From NCBI RefSeq assembly GCF_928097925.1, contig NZ_CAKMRI010000001.1:1550001-1614000 (forward strand): a stretch of DNA of 64,000 nt, given 5' to 3'. This DNA is from Mediannikoviicoccus vaginalis (GTDB lineage Bacteria > Bacillota > Clostridia > Tissierellales > Peptoniphilaceae). Positions 28,793 to 37,253 of this stretch are shown piece by piece. Within the stretch, counting starts at the first letter, position 1; each line of letters opens with the position of its first letter. A program made the position numbers and the translations under genes. Below the pieces are notes generated by a model. It saw nothing but the letters and a program-made list of their open reading frames with translations, did not search any database and was not told where the DNA came from.

Positions 28793-30004
28793 ATGGGATC
28801 ATTTATTAGTGCCGAAAGTACTTGGATACTTTGGGCTGTGTTGGCATCATGTGCTGCTCTTGCAATATTCTTGGAACAAAAATATACATGGGCAAGCAAG
28901 GTTACAGGATGTATTTTGGCTTTGACTTTTACTTTAATTTTGTCAAACCTTAAAATTATTCCAACAGAAGCACCTGTTTACGATGCTGTTTGGGATTATA
29001 TAGTTCCTTTGGCTGTACCAATGTTGTTATTTAACGCTGATATCAAAAAAATTGGTAGAGATTCAGGAAGAGTTTTAATTATTTATTTATTTAGTGGTAT
29101 TGGAACTGTTTTAGGTGGATTTGTTGCATACTTTGCTTTGAAGAATGCAATTCCTGCTTTGAACAACATCGTTCCAATGTTTGTGGGTACTTATACTGGT
29201 GGTTCAGTAAACTTCGTTGCAATGAGTCAACAGTACGAGGTTCCTGGAGCTACTGTATCAGCTGCATTAGTTGCAGATAACTTACTTATGGCTTTATATT
29301 TCTTCACATTGATGGCGCTTCCAACAATGGCTGTTATCAAAAAACATTACAAGATGCCTCTTGTTAACGCTTTGGAAGAACAGTCAGAATCTGACAAGGA
29401 AGCTAATAAAACTATGGCTGCAAAATATTGGGGAGCAAAAGAAATCTCCCTTAAAGATATTGCTTTCACAGTAGCATTATCATTTGTTATCGTAGCTATT
29501 TCTGACAAATTAGCCACTGTTTTTGGAAACTTATTCTCAGGCGAAGGAGCTGGAAGTGCAATTTTAGGTGGATTATTGGGAAATAAATACTTGTTAATGA
29601 CTACATTTACTATGATAATTGCATCAGTATTCCCTAAACAAATTTCATCTATCAGAGGTAGCCAAGAAATTGGTACTTTCTTGATTTATTTGTTCTTTGC
29701 AGTTATTGGAGCTCCAGCTTCAATAGGATTGATTTTGAGAGAATCTCCATTGTTATTAATATTCGCATTAATCGTTGTATTAATCAACTTAATAGTTTCA
29801 TTGATATTTGGAAAACTTTTCAAATTCAACATCGAAGAAATCATTATCGCATCAAATGCGAATGTCGGTGGACCAACTACTGCAGCAGCAATGGCTGTAT
29901 CAAAAGGTTGGACAGAACTTATCGTTCCTGCACTTCTGGTAGGTACTTTAGGTTATGTAATTGGTAACTATTACGGTGTTCTTTCGGGAATATTGTTACA
30001 TTAA
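28793..30004 (+). CDS. DUF819 family membrane protein
   Basis: 403 aa, 10-12 membrane spans. It has the glycine-rich repeats of the family (VGTYTGGSVNFVAM near 135 and SNANVGGPTTAAAMA near 355) in an inverted-repeat layout like CPA-type or sodium-coupled carriers. The substrate is unknown; next to a dipeptidase, peptide or amino-acid transport is a fair inference. Strong GAAGGAGG before the ATG. Codon choice differs from the neighbours: leucine is mostly TTG/TTA and codons end in T far more often than in tuf or argF. With the flanking duplicated tuf end, this suggests acquisition from another genome. Confidence 0.85.
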   Translation: MGSFISAESTWILWAVLASCAALAIFLEQKYTWASKVTGCILALTFTLILSNLKIIPTEAPVYDAVWDYIVPLAVPMLLFNADIKKIGRDSGRVLIIYLFSGIGTVLGGFVAYFALKNAIPALNNIVPMFVGTYTGGSVNFVAMSQQYEVPGATVSAALVADNLLMALYFFTLMALPTMAVIKKHYKMPLVNALEEQSESDKEANKTMAAKYWGAKEISLKDIAFTVALSFVIVAISDKLATVFGNLFSGEGAGSAILGGLLGNKYLLMTTFTMIIASVFPKQISSIRGSQEIGTFLIYLFFAVIGAPASIGLILRESPLLLIFALIVVLINLIVSLIFGKLFKFNIEEIIIASNANVGGPTTAAAMAVSKGWTELIVPALLVGTLGYVIGNYYGVLSGILLH

Positions 30005-30015
30005 TTTAGAAATAT

Positions 30016-30053
30016 GAACACATTCTTTGGGTTAACCTCAAAGAATGTGTTTG
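30016..30053 (+). terminator. Hairpin between DUF819 and pepD
   Basis: AACACATTCTTTG pairs perfectly with CAAAGAATGTGTT; only a broken T-run follows, so termination may be partial. Confidence 0.6.
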
Positions 30054-30084
30054 TTTGAAGAGTAATTTGAAAAAAGGAGAAAAT

Positions 30085-31500
30085 ATGTTAGAAAATTTAA
30101 AACCAGAAAGAGTGTTTCATTATTTTGAAGAATTGACTAAAATTCCTAGAGAATCTGGAAATGAACAAGCAGTGAGTGATTTCTTGTACAAGACTGGTAA
30201 AGAACTAAGACTTGAAACAATCCAAGACGAAAGCAACAATATTATTATTAGAAAACCAGCTCATCCAGACTATGTGGATCATCCTTCAGTTGTAATTCAA
30301 GGCCACATGGATATGGTCGCAGAAAAAGCTGACGGAGTTGAACATGACTTTTCAACAGATCCTATTCCTCTTGTTGTAGATGGTGACTGGGTTAAAACAG
30401 AAGGTACTACTTTGGGAGCAGATGATGGTATTGCAAGTGCTATTGGACTTGCAATCATGGAAGATAAAAATGCTAAGCACCCTGCACTTGAGTTGTTGGT
30501 TACAACTAATGAAGAAACTACAATGGTCGGTGCGAGAGCTTTGAAGAGAGAAAATATCAAAGGCAGAAAACTTTTGAATATTGACGCCGAAGTAGAAGGA
30601 ATTTTGTTGTCTGGTTGTTCCGGTGGACACAATATAATTGGTACGAAAAAACTAAATTATGTGGACAATAAAATGAAAAACACTTTTGTGATGAACATCA
30701 ACAACATGCTTGGTGGTCACTCAGGAATGGAAATTCACCAACAAAGAGGTAACTCCATCAAATTTGCACGTGAAGCTTTGAAATTGGTAGAAGAAAAATC
30801 TCCTGTAGCACTTGTTAGCATCGAAGGCGGAACAAAACACAACGCTATTCCAAGAGATGCGAAGGTTGTGTTCAGTTCTAACGAAGACGATTACGATATT
30901 GATTTTTCTGATTTGATTGCAAAATATCCATTGGATAAGGATATGAGAGTTAAAATCGAAAAATGTGAAAATGCCGAAAAAGTTTTGGATGAAAATGACA
31001 AAAAAGATATCTTATCTTTCATAGAAGATGTTCCTCACGGAGTTTACAGCATGATGAAGGAATACCCAGATATCGTTGAATGCTCAAATAACTTGGCGAT
31101 TTTCGAAATAAAAGATTATGTGTTGAAGGTAACCATTTCTCTTAGAAGTTCAAACCCAGAAACTTTCGATGCACACACTGAAGATGTGTCAAAAGTTTAT
31201 GAAAAATACGGATTTGAAGTTAAAAAGGAAGATTATTACAAACCATGGGCATTTGCAAAAGATTCTGAATTGAGAAACTTGGCGCTTGAAACATATAAAG
31301 ATTTGTTTGGAAAAGAAATGAAGGTTGAAGTAGTTCACGCAGCATTGGAACCAGCAGTATTTATCGACACATTCCCAGACATGGAAATGATATCAATAGG
31401 ACCTACAATGAAAGACGTTCACAGCCCTAAAGAAAGACTTTCGGTAGAATCAACACAAAGAACTTACGAATTTGTGAAATCACTTTTAGAAAGACTTTAA
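30085..31500 (+). CDS. pepD: Aminoacyl-histidine dipeptidase (M20 family)
   Basis: 471 aa cytosolic zinc peptidase that splits Xaa-His and other dipeptides. Metal-site features: His74-x-Asp76 in IQGHMDMVAE, bridging Asp in LGADDGIA (110-117), catalytic Glu pair in TNEETT (141-146), and a dimerisation domain beginning near NMLGGHSGME. The start is ATG 30085 with AAAGGAG upstream; the TTG at 30055 in frame lies inside the preceding hairpin. T-ending codon use like the DUF819 gene. The pair could form a peptide uptake and cleavage module. Confidence 0.92.
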   Translation: MLENLKPERVFHYFEELTKIPRESGNEQAVSDFLYKTGKELRLETIQDESNNIIIRKPAHPDYVDHPSVVIQGHMDMVAEKADGVEHDFSTDPIPLVVDGDWVKTEGTTLGADDGIASAIGLAIMEDKNAKHPALELLVTTNEETTMVGARALKRENIKGRKLLNIDAEVEGILLSGCSGGHNIIGTKKLNYVDNKMKNTFVMNINNMLGGHSGMEIHQQRGNSIKFAREALKLVEEKSPVALVSIEGGTKHNAIPRDAKVVFSSNEDDYDIDFSDLIAKYPLDKDMRVKIEKCENAEKVLDENDKKDILSFIEDVPHGVYSMMKEYPDIVECSNNLAIFEIKDYVLKVTISLRSSNPETFDAHTEDVSKVYEKYGFEVKKEDYYKPWAFAKDSELRNLALETYKDLFGKEMKVEVVHAALEPAVFIDTFPDMEMISIGPTMKDVHSPKERLSVESTQRTYEFVKSLLERL

Positions 31501-31512
31501 TATTTGATAATA

Positions 31513-31646
31513 AATCACACCAATCGCTATAGAAGAAGGACTACGTTTTGCAATCAGAGAAGGTGGTAGAACAGTAGGAGCAGGTGTTGTTACAAAAATT
31601 CTTGGATAATTAAATTTAGAGAGAGTCCCTATGGGGCTCTTTTTTT
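31513..31646 (+). repeat. Direct repeat, copy 2: tuf 3' end and terminator
   Basis: Matches 28001-28134 at every base but one. It begins 13 bases after the pepD stop. The duplicated terminator probably ends pepD transcription now. Confidence 0.95.
31514..31609 (+). pseudogene. tuf 3' fragment (last 32 codons)
   Basis: Reads [18 protein letters not shown] and on to VVTKILG-stop in the tuf frame, with the rest of tuf absent and no start codon. The only difference from tuf is a silent CCA for CCT. Confidence 0.92.
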
Positions 31647-31647
31647 T
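31617..31647 (+). terminator. Duplicated str-operon terminator
   Basis: Same AGAGTCCC-tatg-GGGCTCT stem and T-run as at 28105-28134. Confidence 0.85.
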
Positions 31648-31697
31648 AACCTACAACTCAAGATTGATTAATTTTATATCTTGAGTTGTAGATTAAT

Positions 31698-31787
31698 CGA
31701 GCACTCAGCCCCCTGATTGATTTAAGATTCTTAATAGAATTAAATTTTAAAAGTATGATAAACTTTGATTTCAAAACTGAGTGCTTG
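31698..31787 (+). repeat. GAGCACTCA element A' (~90 bp)
   Basis: Near-identical to element A at 28151. Termini CGAGCACTCAG and CTGAGTGCTTG are intact. Between the tuf terminator and this element lies an extra inverted repeat (CAACTCAAGAT ... ATCTTGAGTTG) not present in the first copy. Confidence 0.85.
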
Positions 31788-31803
31788 ATGTTTTTAATTT
31801 TAT

Positions 31804-31894
31804 CAAGCACTCAAATTGTTATACTAAAATTTTTTATTACCACAATGCTTGCTTAATTGGAACATTTATTTTTAAATAGTGGGTTGAGTGCTCG
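31804..31894 (-). repeat. GAGCACTCA element B' (~91 bp, inverted)
   Basis: Near-identical to element B at 28250; followed by AAGTGCTCGACTT, a further inverted terminus that also follows the element at 32869. From here to 32021 (about 130 bases) I see no gene; the stretch holds an AT-rich run with TAATTTCTTATTTCTCACTTC. Confidence 0.85.
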
Positions 31895-32021
31895 AAGTGC
31901 TCGACTTGGTTTTTTGCGAACACACAAATTTCCAACCTCTAATTTCTTATTTCTCACTTCTGTACAACAGCCCAGCACGAGAAAATATTTACAAACTTAC
32001 AAGACAATCAATGAAAACGTT

Positions 32022-32049
32022 TTGTAAAAAAACAAAGCTATGATATAAT
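32022..32049 (+). promoter_or_regulatory. Promoter of the lipoprotein gene
   Basis: TTGTAA (32022-32027), 16-bp spacer, TATAAT (32044-32049), 35 bases before the ATG. Confidence 0.5.
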
Positions 32050-32084
32050 AATATAAATTTAAATAAAACATAAAGGAGGCTACT

Positions 32085-32516
32085 ATGAAAAAACAAAACA
32101 GAATAATTGTAATACTGCTATGCTTTGTTTCAATATTCCTAGTATCATGCGGAAAAGACGGTGGTTACAAAAAGAACTTTGCAAACAAAGACTATGTGCA
32201 TCTCTTTACACCGGAAGACAAAGAATACTTTAGTGGATCCATAGCAAACGCCATTATGCTTAAAGAAGACAAATTAATAATAAGTGAAATGGTTGAAAAT
32301 GAAATGTATAAGCAAAAGAAAAGCAAATCAGAATCAGGGCCGGAATTTTTTTTAAACGAAAGAGAGTACTTAAACCCAGTTTACGACAAAGAAAATAATC
32401 AAATAAAAGCAGATGAACTAGAAGAGATAATCAAAGTAAACGAAAAGGGCGAAATAGAATATAAAGGAAAAATTTATATAAACGACCCAGGAGTAAAAGA
32501 AACAGAAAATAAATAA
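32085..32516 (+). CDS. Small lipoprotein, 143 aa
   Basis: Signal peptide with hydrophobic core IIVILLCFVSIFL and lipobox LVSC (Cys23), so it is probably lipidated and held on the outer face of the membrane. The mature part is charged and lacks a domain I recognise. AAAGGAGG precedes the ATG. Codon use is A-ending again, as in the genome at large, which marks the right edge of the island. It is followed 22 bases later by a small membrane protein gene and probably forms an operon with it. Confidence 0.8.
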   Translation: MKKQNRIIVILLCFVSIFLVSCGKDGGYKKNFANKDYVHLFTPEDKEYFSGSIANAIMLKEDKLIISEMVENEMYKQKKSKSESGPEFFLNEREYLNPVYDKENNQIKADELEEIIKVNEKGEIEYKGKIYINDPGVKETENK

Positions 32517-32538
32517 CTATATTTAAATAGGAGAAGCT

Positions 32539-32781
32539 ATGAAAAAGTCAAAAATATTATTTCATTTACTGTCAATACTGCTTTCGGTATTGCTACTACT
32601 TAACTACTATAAGGTTTTTTACAAAGCATTCCCTACTCGTGCAGGAATGGAAGAGTTAGTAATAGCACTGTTCACAATATATGCTATGGAAAAAATCTTA
32701 AACTTTATTAAATACTTAATTGAAGGAAAAGAAGAAAATGTAGAAAGTTTTTTAGATTCCTTAAAAGGAGAAGACGTATAA
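32539..32781 (+). CDS. Small membrane protein, 80 aa
   Basis: Two hydrophobic segments (about 5-25 and 38-58), then a charged tail EGKEENVESFLDSLKGEDV. Unrecognised. Start ATG behind AGGAGAAG. Confidence 0.7.
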   Translation: MKKSKILFHLLSILLSVLLLLNYYKVFYKAFPTRAGMEELVIALFTIYAMEKILNFIKYLIEGKEENVESFLDSLKGEDV

Positions 32782-32795
32782 TTAAGTAAAATGAA

Positions 32796-32837
32796 GACCA
32801 AACACTAAAACTTTGATGGTGTTTGGTCATTTTATTT
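32796..32837 (+). terminator. Terminator after small membrane protein
   Basis: GACCAAACAC pairs with GTGTTTGGTC; ATTTTATTT follows. Confidence 0.75.
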
Positions 32838-32868
32838 CTCGAGTCTAGTTAAGTGAGTCAAGTCGAGT

Positions 32869-32959
32869 CGAGCACTCAGCCCACTGTAAATGAATTTATA
32901 ATTATCATTAGAGCAAATATTATAGGAACAATAAACTTTAGTCAAAAACTGAGTGCTTG
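32869..32959 (+). repeat. GAGCACTCA element D (~91 bp)
   Basis: Starts CGAGCACTCAGCCCACT and ends AAAACTGAGTGCTTG; the interior differs from element A except at the ends (AATAAACTTT retained). Flanked by AGTCGAGT on the left and AAGTGCTCGACTTG on the right, which form an outer inverted repeat. Confidence 0.85.
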
Positions 32960-33017
32960 AAGTGCTCGACTTGATTAAAATTGAAATAGCGTGGTATATA
33001 TAAATAAGGAGGAGAGT

Positions 33018-33401
33018 ATGAAAGACTTAACAAAAATATTATTAGAATACTTCGAAGGAAACAAAGTTAGCCCAAACGAAGTTTCATCCATACTAGAAGA
33101 ATTAAAAATAGACGTTCTAGACAAGATGTTTGGCGATGAAGGAGAATGGGTTCTAAAAAAACAAGGTAATGTAGAAGCCTTCGACAAAGAAAAGATTTAT
33201 AATTCCATTGCATCCACATCAGATGAAGCGGGAGCAGGAATGACAAAAGGAGATATTTCACTTATTACAGAAGATGTTCTTAAAAAAATGAAATCCATAA
33301 GGAGAAATGTCTACCCAACAAAAGAAATTAGAGGCTATGTGAAAGAGGCTCTAGAAGAAAACGGATATAATAAAGTACTTAATCAATATAATAAAAAGTA
33401 A
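33018..33401 (+). CDS. Stand-alone ATP-cone domain protein
   Basis: 127 aa. Residues ~46-120 are an ATP-cone: WVLKKQGNVEAFDKEKIYNS at the front, a central TKGDISLITEDVLKKM helix and a YPTKEIRGYVKEAL end. ATP-cones sense ATP/dATP and normally sit at the front of ribonucleotide reductases or inside NrdR with a zinc ribbon. Here there is no zinc ribbon and no reductase; residues 1-45 are a small helical region. The start ATG 33018 follows AGGAGGAGA; the longer frame from 32991 is rejected. Role unknown; nucleotide sensing is inference. Confidence 0.8.
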   Translation: MKDLTKILLEYFEGNKVSPNEVSSILEELKIDVLDKMFGDEGEWVLKKQGNVEAFDKEKIYNSIASTSDEAGAGMTKGDISLITEDVLKKMKSIRRNVYPTKEIRGYVKEALEENGYNKVLNQYNKK

Positions 33402-33428
33402 AAAAGTCTTCAAATGAAGGCTTTTTTC
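33402..33428 (+). terminator. Terminator after ATP-cone gene
   Basis: AAAGTCTTC-aaat-GAAGGCTTTTTT. Confidence 0.8.
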
Positions 33429-33555
33429 TTTTTCTAGGTAATTTCTACAGTTAATCCAAAATCAACAACATTTCAACAATTAATTTTTGCCCATTTTTTC
33501 AAATAAAAATATGATACTATTATTATAACGATAGAAAAATTTTCAAGGAGGCATT

Positions 33556-34509
33556 ATGAAGATAACAATTTTAGAACCTCTTGCTGTTAAAGAGGATATA
33601 TTAAAAGATATTTTTAAAAAGCTTACTGAAAGTGGACATACATTAGAAATTTATGATCATCTTGCAAAAGACGAAAAGGAACAAATTGAAAGGGTAAAGG
33701 ACACTGACATCCTAGTTATTGCAAATAGCCCTCTTAGGGAAGATGTTATAAAAAGTGCGAAGAATTTAAAGATGATTGCAGTTGCATTTACTGGCTTTGA
33801 CCATGTGGATATGGAAGCTTGTAAGGAAAAAAACATTCTTGTTTCAAATGCTTCCGGATATGCAAATACTGCCGTGGCGGAACTTTCCGTTGGGATGGCC
33901 CTTGAACTATATAGAAATATAATTGCAATGGATGAAAAAACAAGGGACCTTAAGACAAAAGCTGGATATAGATTTAGAGAGCTTAAGGGAAAAGTTGTTG
34001 GTGTTATAGGAACTGGGGCAATTGGTTCTGAAACTGCAAAACTATTTCATGCCTTTGGTTGTGATATTCTTGCATATTCAAATAGTGAAAACAAAGAGGT
34101 TTTAGATTTAGGCGGAAAGTATGTAAGTCTTGAAGAACTTTTAAAAAGTTCAGATGTTGTAACGGTTCACCTACCTTATAATAAAACCACGGAAAGACTT
34201 ATTGGGGAAAAGGAATTTAATTTAATGAAGGAAGACGCAGTCTTCATTAACTGTGCAAGGGGTCAAGTTGTGGAAAACGAAGCGTTAAAAAATGCACTTA
34301 ATAATGATGTGATTGCAGGAGCTGGAATAGATGTGTTTGATAAAGAGCCACCTCTTTTAGAAAATGATCCAGTAATAAATTCCAAAAATGTTTTGGTAAC
34401 TCCACATATAGGTTACTTTACAGAAGAGGCCATGATAAGTAGAGCAGAGATTACTGTAGACAATATTGTTGGATTCTTGAATAATAATCCAATGAATGTG
34501 GTTTCATAG
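33556..34509 (+). CDS. D-isomer 2-hydroxyacid dehydrogenase
   Basis: 317 aa. NAD(P)-dependent reduction of a 2-oxo acid to the D-hydroxy acid. Nucleotide motif GTGAIG (152-157), catalytic Arg235 in CARGQVVE, Glu264 in DKEPP and His284 in TPHIGY are all present. It is shorter than biosynthetic SerA and lacks an ACT domain, so a D-lactate or hydroxypyruvate type reductase is more likely than phosphoglycerate dehydrogenase. Strong AAGGAGG. The following gene starts 19 bases later but looks unrelated in function. Confidence 0.9.
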   Translation: MKITILEPLAVKEDILKDIFKKLTESGHTLEIYDHLAKDEKEQIERVKDTDILVIANSPLREDVIKSAKNLKMIAVAFTGFDHVDMEACKEKNILVSNASGYANTAVAELSVGMALELYRNIIAMDEKTRDLKTKAGYRFRELKGKVVGVIGTGAIGSETAKLFHAFGCDILAYSNSENKEVLDLGGKYVSLEELLKSSDVVTVHLPYNKTTERLIGEKEFNLMKEDAVFINCARGQVVENEALKNALNNDVIAGAGIDVFDKEPPLLENDPVINSKNVLVTPHIGYFTEEAMISRAEITVDNIVGFLNNNPMNVVS

Positions 34510-34528
34510 GTAATGGAGAAAAAGACTT

Positions 34529-35191
34529 ATGAAAAGAGAAGAGGCTAGAGATTTTTTATTTTGGATTCTTTTTATTATCATTTGCTTTTTCTATATTAAG
34601 ACTGAAGGTTCATTTATGTTTAAAAAGATTCACATCGGAGATGAAACTTTAACTTATAACGAAGTTCAGGGTAATTCCGTATTCTCTACAGGAAAAAAGT
34701 TTGGTATTGGAGAAAAAATTACAGGTAGATACTTGGATGTAACACTACAAGATGTTTCGGTTACATCAGATATTTCCAATCTAAAAGTTCCTGGAGGAGA
34801 GATGGACCATGTTATAGATGGAAGACTTGAAGAAGGATATAAGGTGATTAAGTTACGCTTTAAGGTTGATAGTAAGAGTGATGTGACTGAAGAAATATAC
34901 TTCAGTGATGAGTTAAAGCTAAGAGATAAATTAAAATTAAAAGGGGCTAACTCATACTTGGTTTTACAAAGTGAAGTAAATAAAGAATTACCCAATCAAC
35001 CAGCTTTAATAAAATTTCCGCCTAATGAAAGTAAAGACTACTATATGGCATATATATTTCCAGAATCAGAAATAAACAAGTTTTATGGTTCAAATGCGAC
35101 TTTTAATTTATATTTGCCATTAGAGGAAAAATATAAATATGACCAAGGTGAGAAAATAGTTTTTAAATTGGAGGAAAATTATGTTAAATAA
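34529..35191 (+). CDS. Membrane-anchored accessory protein, paralogue 1
   Basis: 220 aa with an N-terminal hydrophobic anchor (residues 9-24, FLFWILFIIICFFYI) and a beta-rich extracytoplasmic part. I do not recognise the family. It is paralogous to the next gene: both have (K/T)-G-RYLDVTL, V-VT-D-SN, and LPL-EK in the same order. It overlaps that gene by 11 bases. Ribosome binding site weak. The context is a five-gene ABC transporter cluster, so it is probably a surface accessory or binding protein. Confidence 0.7.
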   Translation: MKREEARDFLFWILFIIICFFYIKTEGSFMFKKIHIGDETLTYNEVQGNSVFSTGKKFGIGEKITGRYLDVTLQDVSVTSDISNLKVPGGEMDHVIDGRLEEGYKVIKLRFKVDSKSDVTEEIYFSDELKLRDKLKLKGANSYLVLQSEVNKELPNQPALIKFPPNESKDYYMAYIFPESEINKFYGSNATFNLYLPLEEKYKYDQGEKIVFKLEENYVK

Positions 35192-35843
35192 AAAGAAAAC
35201 ACTAATTCTTATAACCATATTAATTTTAGTAATACTATCACTTGCGTATATATTAACTGGAGGAGGAACTTCTCTTAACAAGGTTGAAGTAGGTGGAAAA
35301 ACTTTGAAAATCAAGGACAATGAAGGTCTATCTGGATTTACAAGTGGAGAAAAATATGGGATTAAAAATACAATAGTTGGAAGATATTTAGATGTAACTT
35401 TAGACGGTGTTGAAGTTACAAAGGATTTGTCCAATATGAAAAGTCCCAATAAAGATGATGAAGAATTTTTAGAAAACGGGAACTTAAAAGATGGATATAA
35501 TATTATTCGCATGGATTTTACTATTAAAAACAAAGGGGATCAAGAAGAAGAGTTAAATTTATTCAGCTATTTAAAAGGAGAAGAATATTCTGAGTGGAAA
35601 AAGGTTGCAACTGAGCTAAATGAAGAAGATTTAATTCACAGTCCATTTTTGTATAAAATGAAACCAGGAGAAGTTAAAGATATATCCATAGGATTTGTAT
35701 CTTCTGATGAAGATTTTGAAAAAGCAAAGAATAGTGAATTAAGTTATCAGATTCGACTACCTCTAAGGGAAAAAGTTAAAGATAAGGAAGAAGATCAAGT
35801 AGAATATCAAGTAGAATATTTTTATTTTAATATAGACAAATAA
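35181..35843 (+). CDS. Membrane-anchored accessory protein, paralogue 2
   Basis: 220 aa, same length and plan as the upstream gene: N-terminal anchor (residues 6-25) followed by a beta-rich domain with GRYLDVTLDGVEVTKDLSN. Start ATG behind TTGGAGGA, inside the end of paralogue 1. The pattern of a conserved strand series, NKG-type turns and a final LPL-EK motif is like small extracytoplasmic immunoglobulin-fold proteins (DUF4352-like), but this is only a resemblance. Confidence 0.7.
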   Translation: MLNKKKTLILITILILVILSLAYILTGGGTSLNKVEVGGKTLKIKDNEGLSGFTSGEKYGIKNTIVGRYLDVTLDGVEVTKDLSNMKSPNKDDEEFLENGNLKDGYNIIRMDFTIKNKGDQEEELNLFSYLKGEEYSEWKKVATELNEEDLIHSPFLYKMKPGEVKDISIGFVSSDEDFEKAKNSELSYQIRLPLREKVKDKEEDQVEYQVEYFYFNIDK

Positions 35844-35859
35844 TTGTCGGGAATAAGAG

Positions 35860-36630
35860 ATGAAGCAATTACTAAAAAATAATTTAAAAAACAATTTAAA
35901 ACAATTTATGCCCTTAGTAATTCTTGCCATAGTAATAGTTTTGAAATTTTCTTCTATAAGTGGTGGAGAGTTAAGGGACTATTACTTTTATTTTTATGAG
36001 GGAATGGATTTGTTCGAACCAGGTGGTTCTCAAATTTTTGAGTTGCCATATATATGGTTTTTGTTACACTCATATATACTTTTTCTTGTAGGCCGAGACT
36101 GTAGTGACGAACTTAATGTACTTGAGACAAAATTATTATTTGAAAAGGGAAAGTTTAAGTTTCAAATTATGAAATTTGTATCGTTATTACTTAAAGTGCT
36201 ATTTTCTATGATTTTATTTTTAGGATGTATTTTTATTTTTAAAGAAACCATAGGAAGATTTATACAAAACTTTGAAGAGATAAATTATTTTAGTGAAGAA
36301 TATTTTCCTGTGGAGCTATATAAGGATGTTGTTCTATATAAAACAATTATGTGTTCAGTTCTTGGCATATTGATATTTGGATCTTTATTACAGATTTTAT
36401 CCTATTTCACAGATAGCAAGATAGCATTTTTAATAATAAATCTTATTATGATAACAGGTCTATTTACTGGAAAATCTTTTTTACTGATAAATGGAATGAT
36501 GATAAGGAGATATTTTTACTCTTTATCCACAGGGGTATATTTATTGTTATTTGTAGCTATTTGTTTAATAGCCACTTTGACAATTAAATTTAAAGAAAAA
36601 CATAGAGACTATTTGGGAGTGTTTAGATGA
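35860..36630 (+). CDS. ABC-2 type membrane protein
   Basis: 256 aa with six hydrophobic segments. It looks like an ABC-2 permease half; the long outer loop after the first span (about residues 40-65) contains acidic and glycine residues. It overlaps the following ATPase start by 4 bases (ATGA). No sequence motif lets me name a substrate. Confidence 0.75.
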   Translation: MKQLLKNNLKNNLKQFMPLVILAIVIVLKFSSISGGELRDYYFYFYEGMDLFEPGGSQIFELPYIWFLLHSYILFLVGRDCSDELNVLETKLLFEKGKFKFQIMKFVSLLLKVLFSMILFLGCIFIFKETIGRFIQNFEEINYFSEEYFPVELYKDVVLYKTIMCSVLGILIFGSLLQILSYFTDSKIAFLIINLIMITGLFTGKSFLLINGMMIRRYFYSLSTGVYLLLFVAICLIATLTIKFKEKHRDYLGVFR

Positions 36631-37253
36631 TTAAAATAGTAAATGTAACAAAAAAGTTTGGAGAAAACAAAGTTCTTGATGATGTGAACTTAATATTTGA
36701 ACCAGGCAAGATATATGGAATACAAGGGAAAAATGGTTCAGGAAAAACTATGCTTATGAGAGCAATTTCAGGATTGCTATCATTAAATGAAGGCGAGGTT
36801 GAAGTCTTTGGAGAAGTTATTGGTGTTGACAGAGATTTTCCTAAGAGTGCAGGCATACTGATTGAACACCCAGGGCTTCTACCGGAAATTTCTGGTTTTG
36901 AAAATTTAAAGACGGTAATGAGTATAAATAAAATTGTAAGTGATGAGGAAATTAAGAAGGCTATGTCTAACTTTGATCTTGATCCAAACTCTAACTTAAA
37001 AGTAAAAAAATATTCCCTTGGTATGAAACAAAAAGTTGGAATCTTGATGGCTATTTTGGAAAGACCACAGGTTGTTATTTTAGATGAACCTACCAATGGG
37101 TTGGATGAAGCTTCTGTTGAAAAGTTTAAGGATATGATTTTAAATTTAAAAGATGACTCAAGAGTTATTATTGTGGCTTCCCATGACAGGGAAGGGCTTG
37201 AAGAGATTAGCGATGAAATAATAAAAATGGAACTTGGGAGGGTTATAAGTTGA
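36627..37253 (+). CDS. ABC transporter ATP-binding protein
   Basis: 208 aa, compact ATPase. Walker A GKNGSGKT (about 34-41), signature YSLGMKQKVG, Walker B VVILDEPTNGLD, switch VASHD. Short nucleotide-binding subunits of this type serve ABC-2 exporters and lantibiotic-immunity type systems. Its stop overlaps the start of the next gene by 4 bases. Confidence 0.92.
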   Translation: MIKIVNVTKKFGENKVLDDVNLIFEPGKIYGIQGKNGSGKTMLMRAISGLLSLNEGEVEVFGEVIGVDRDFPKSAGILIEHPGLLPEISGFENLKTVMSINKIVSDEEIKKAMSNFDLDPNSNLKVKKYSLGMKQKVGILMAILERPQVVILDEPTNGLDEASVEKFKDMILNLKDDSRVIIVASHDREGLEEISDEIIKMELGRVIS

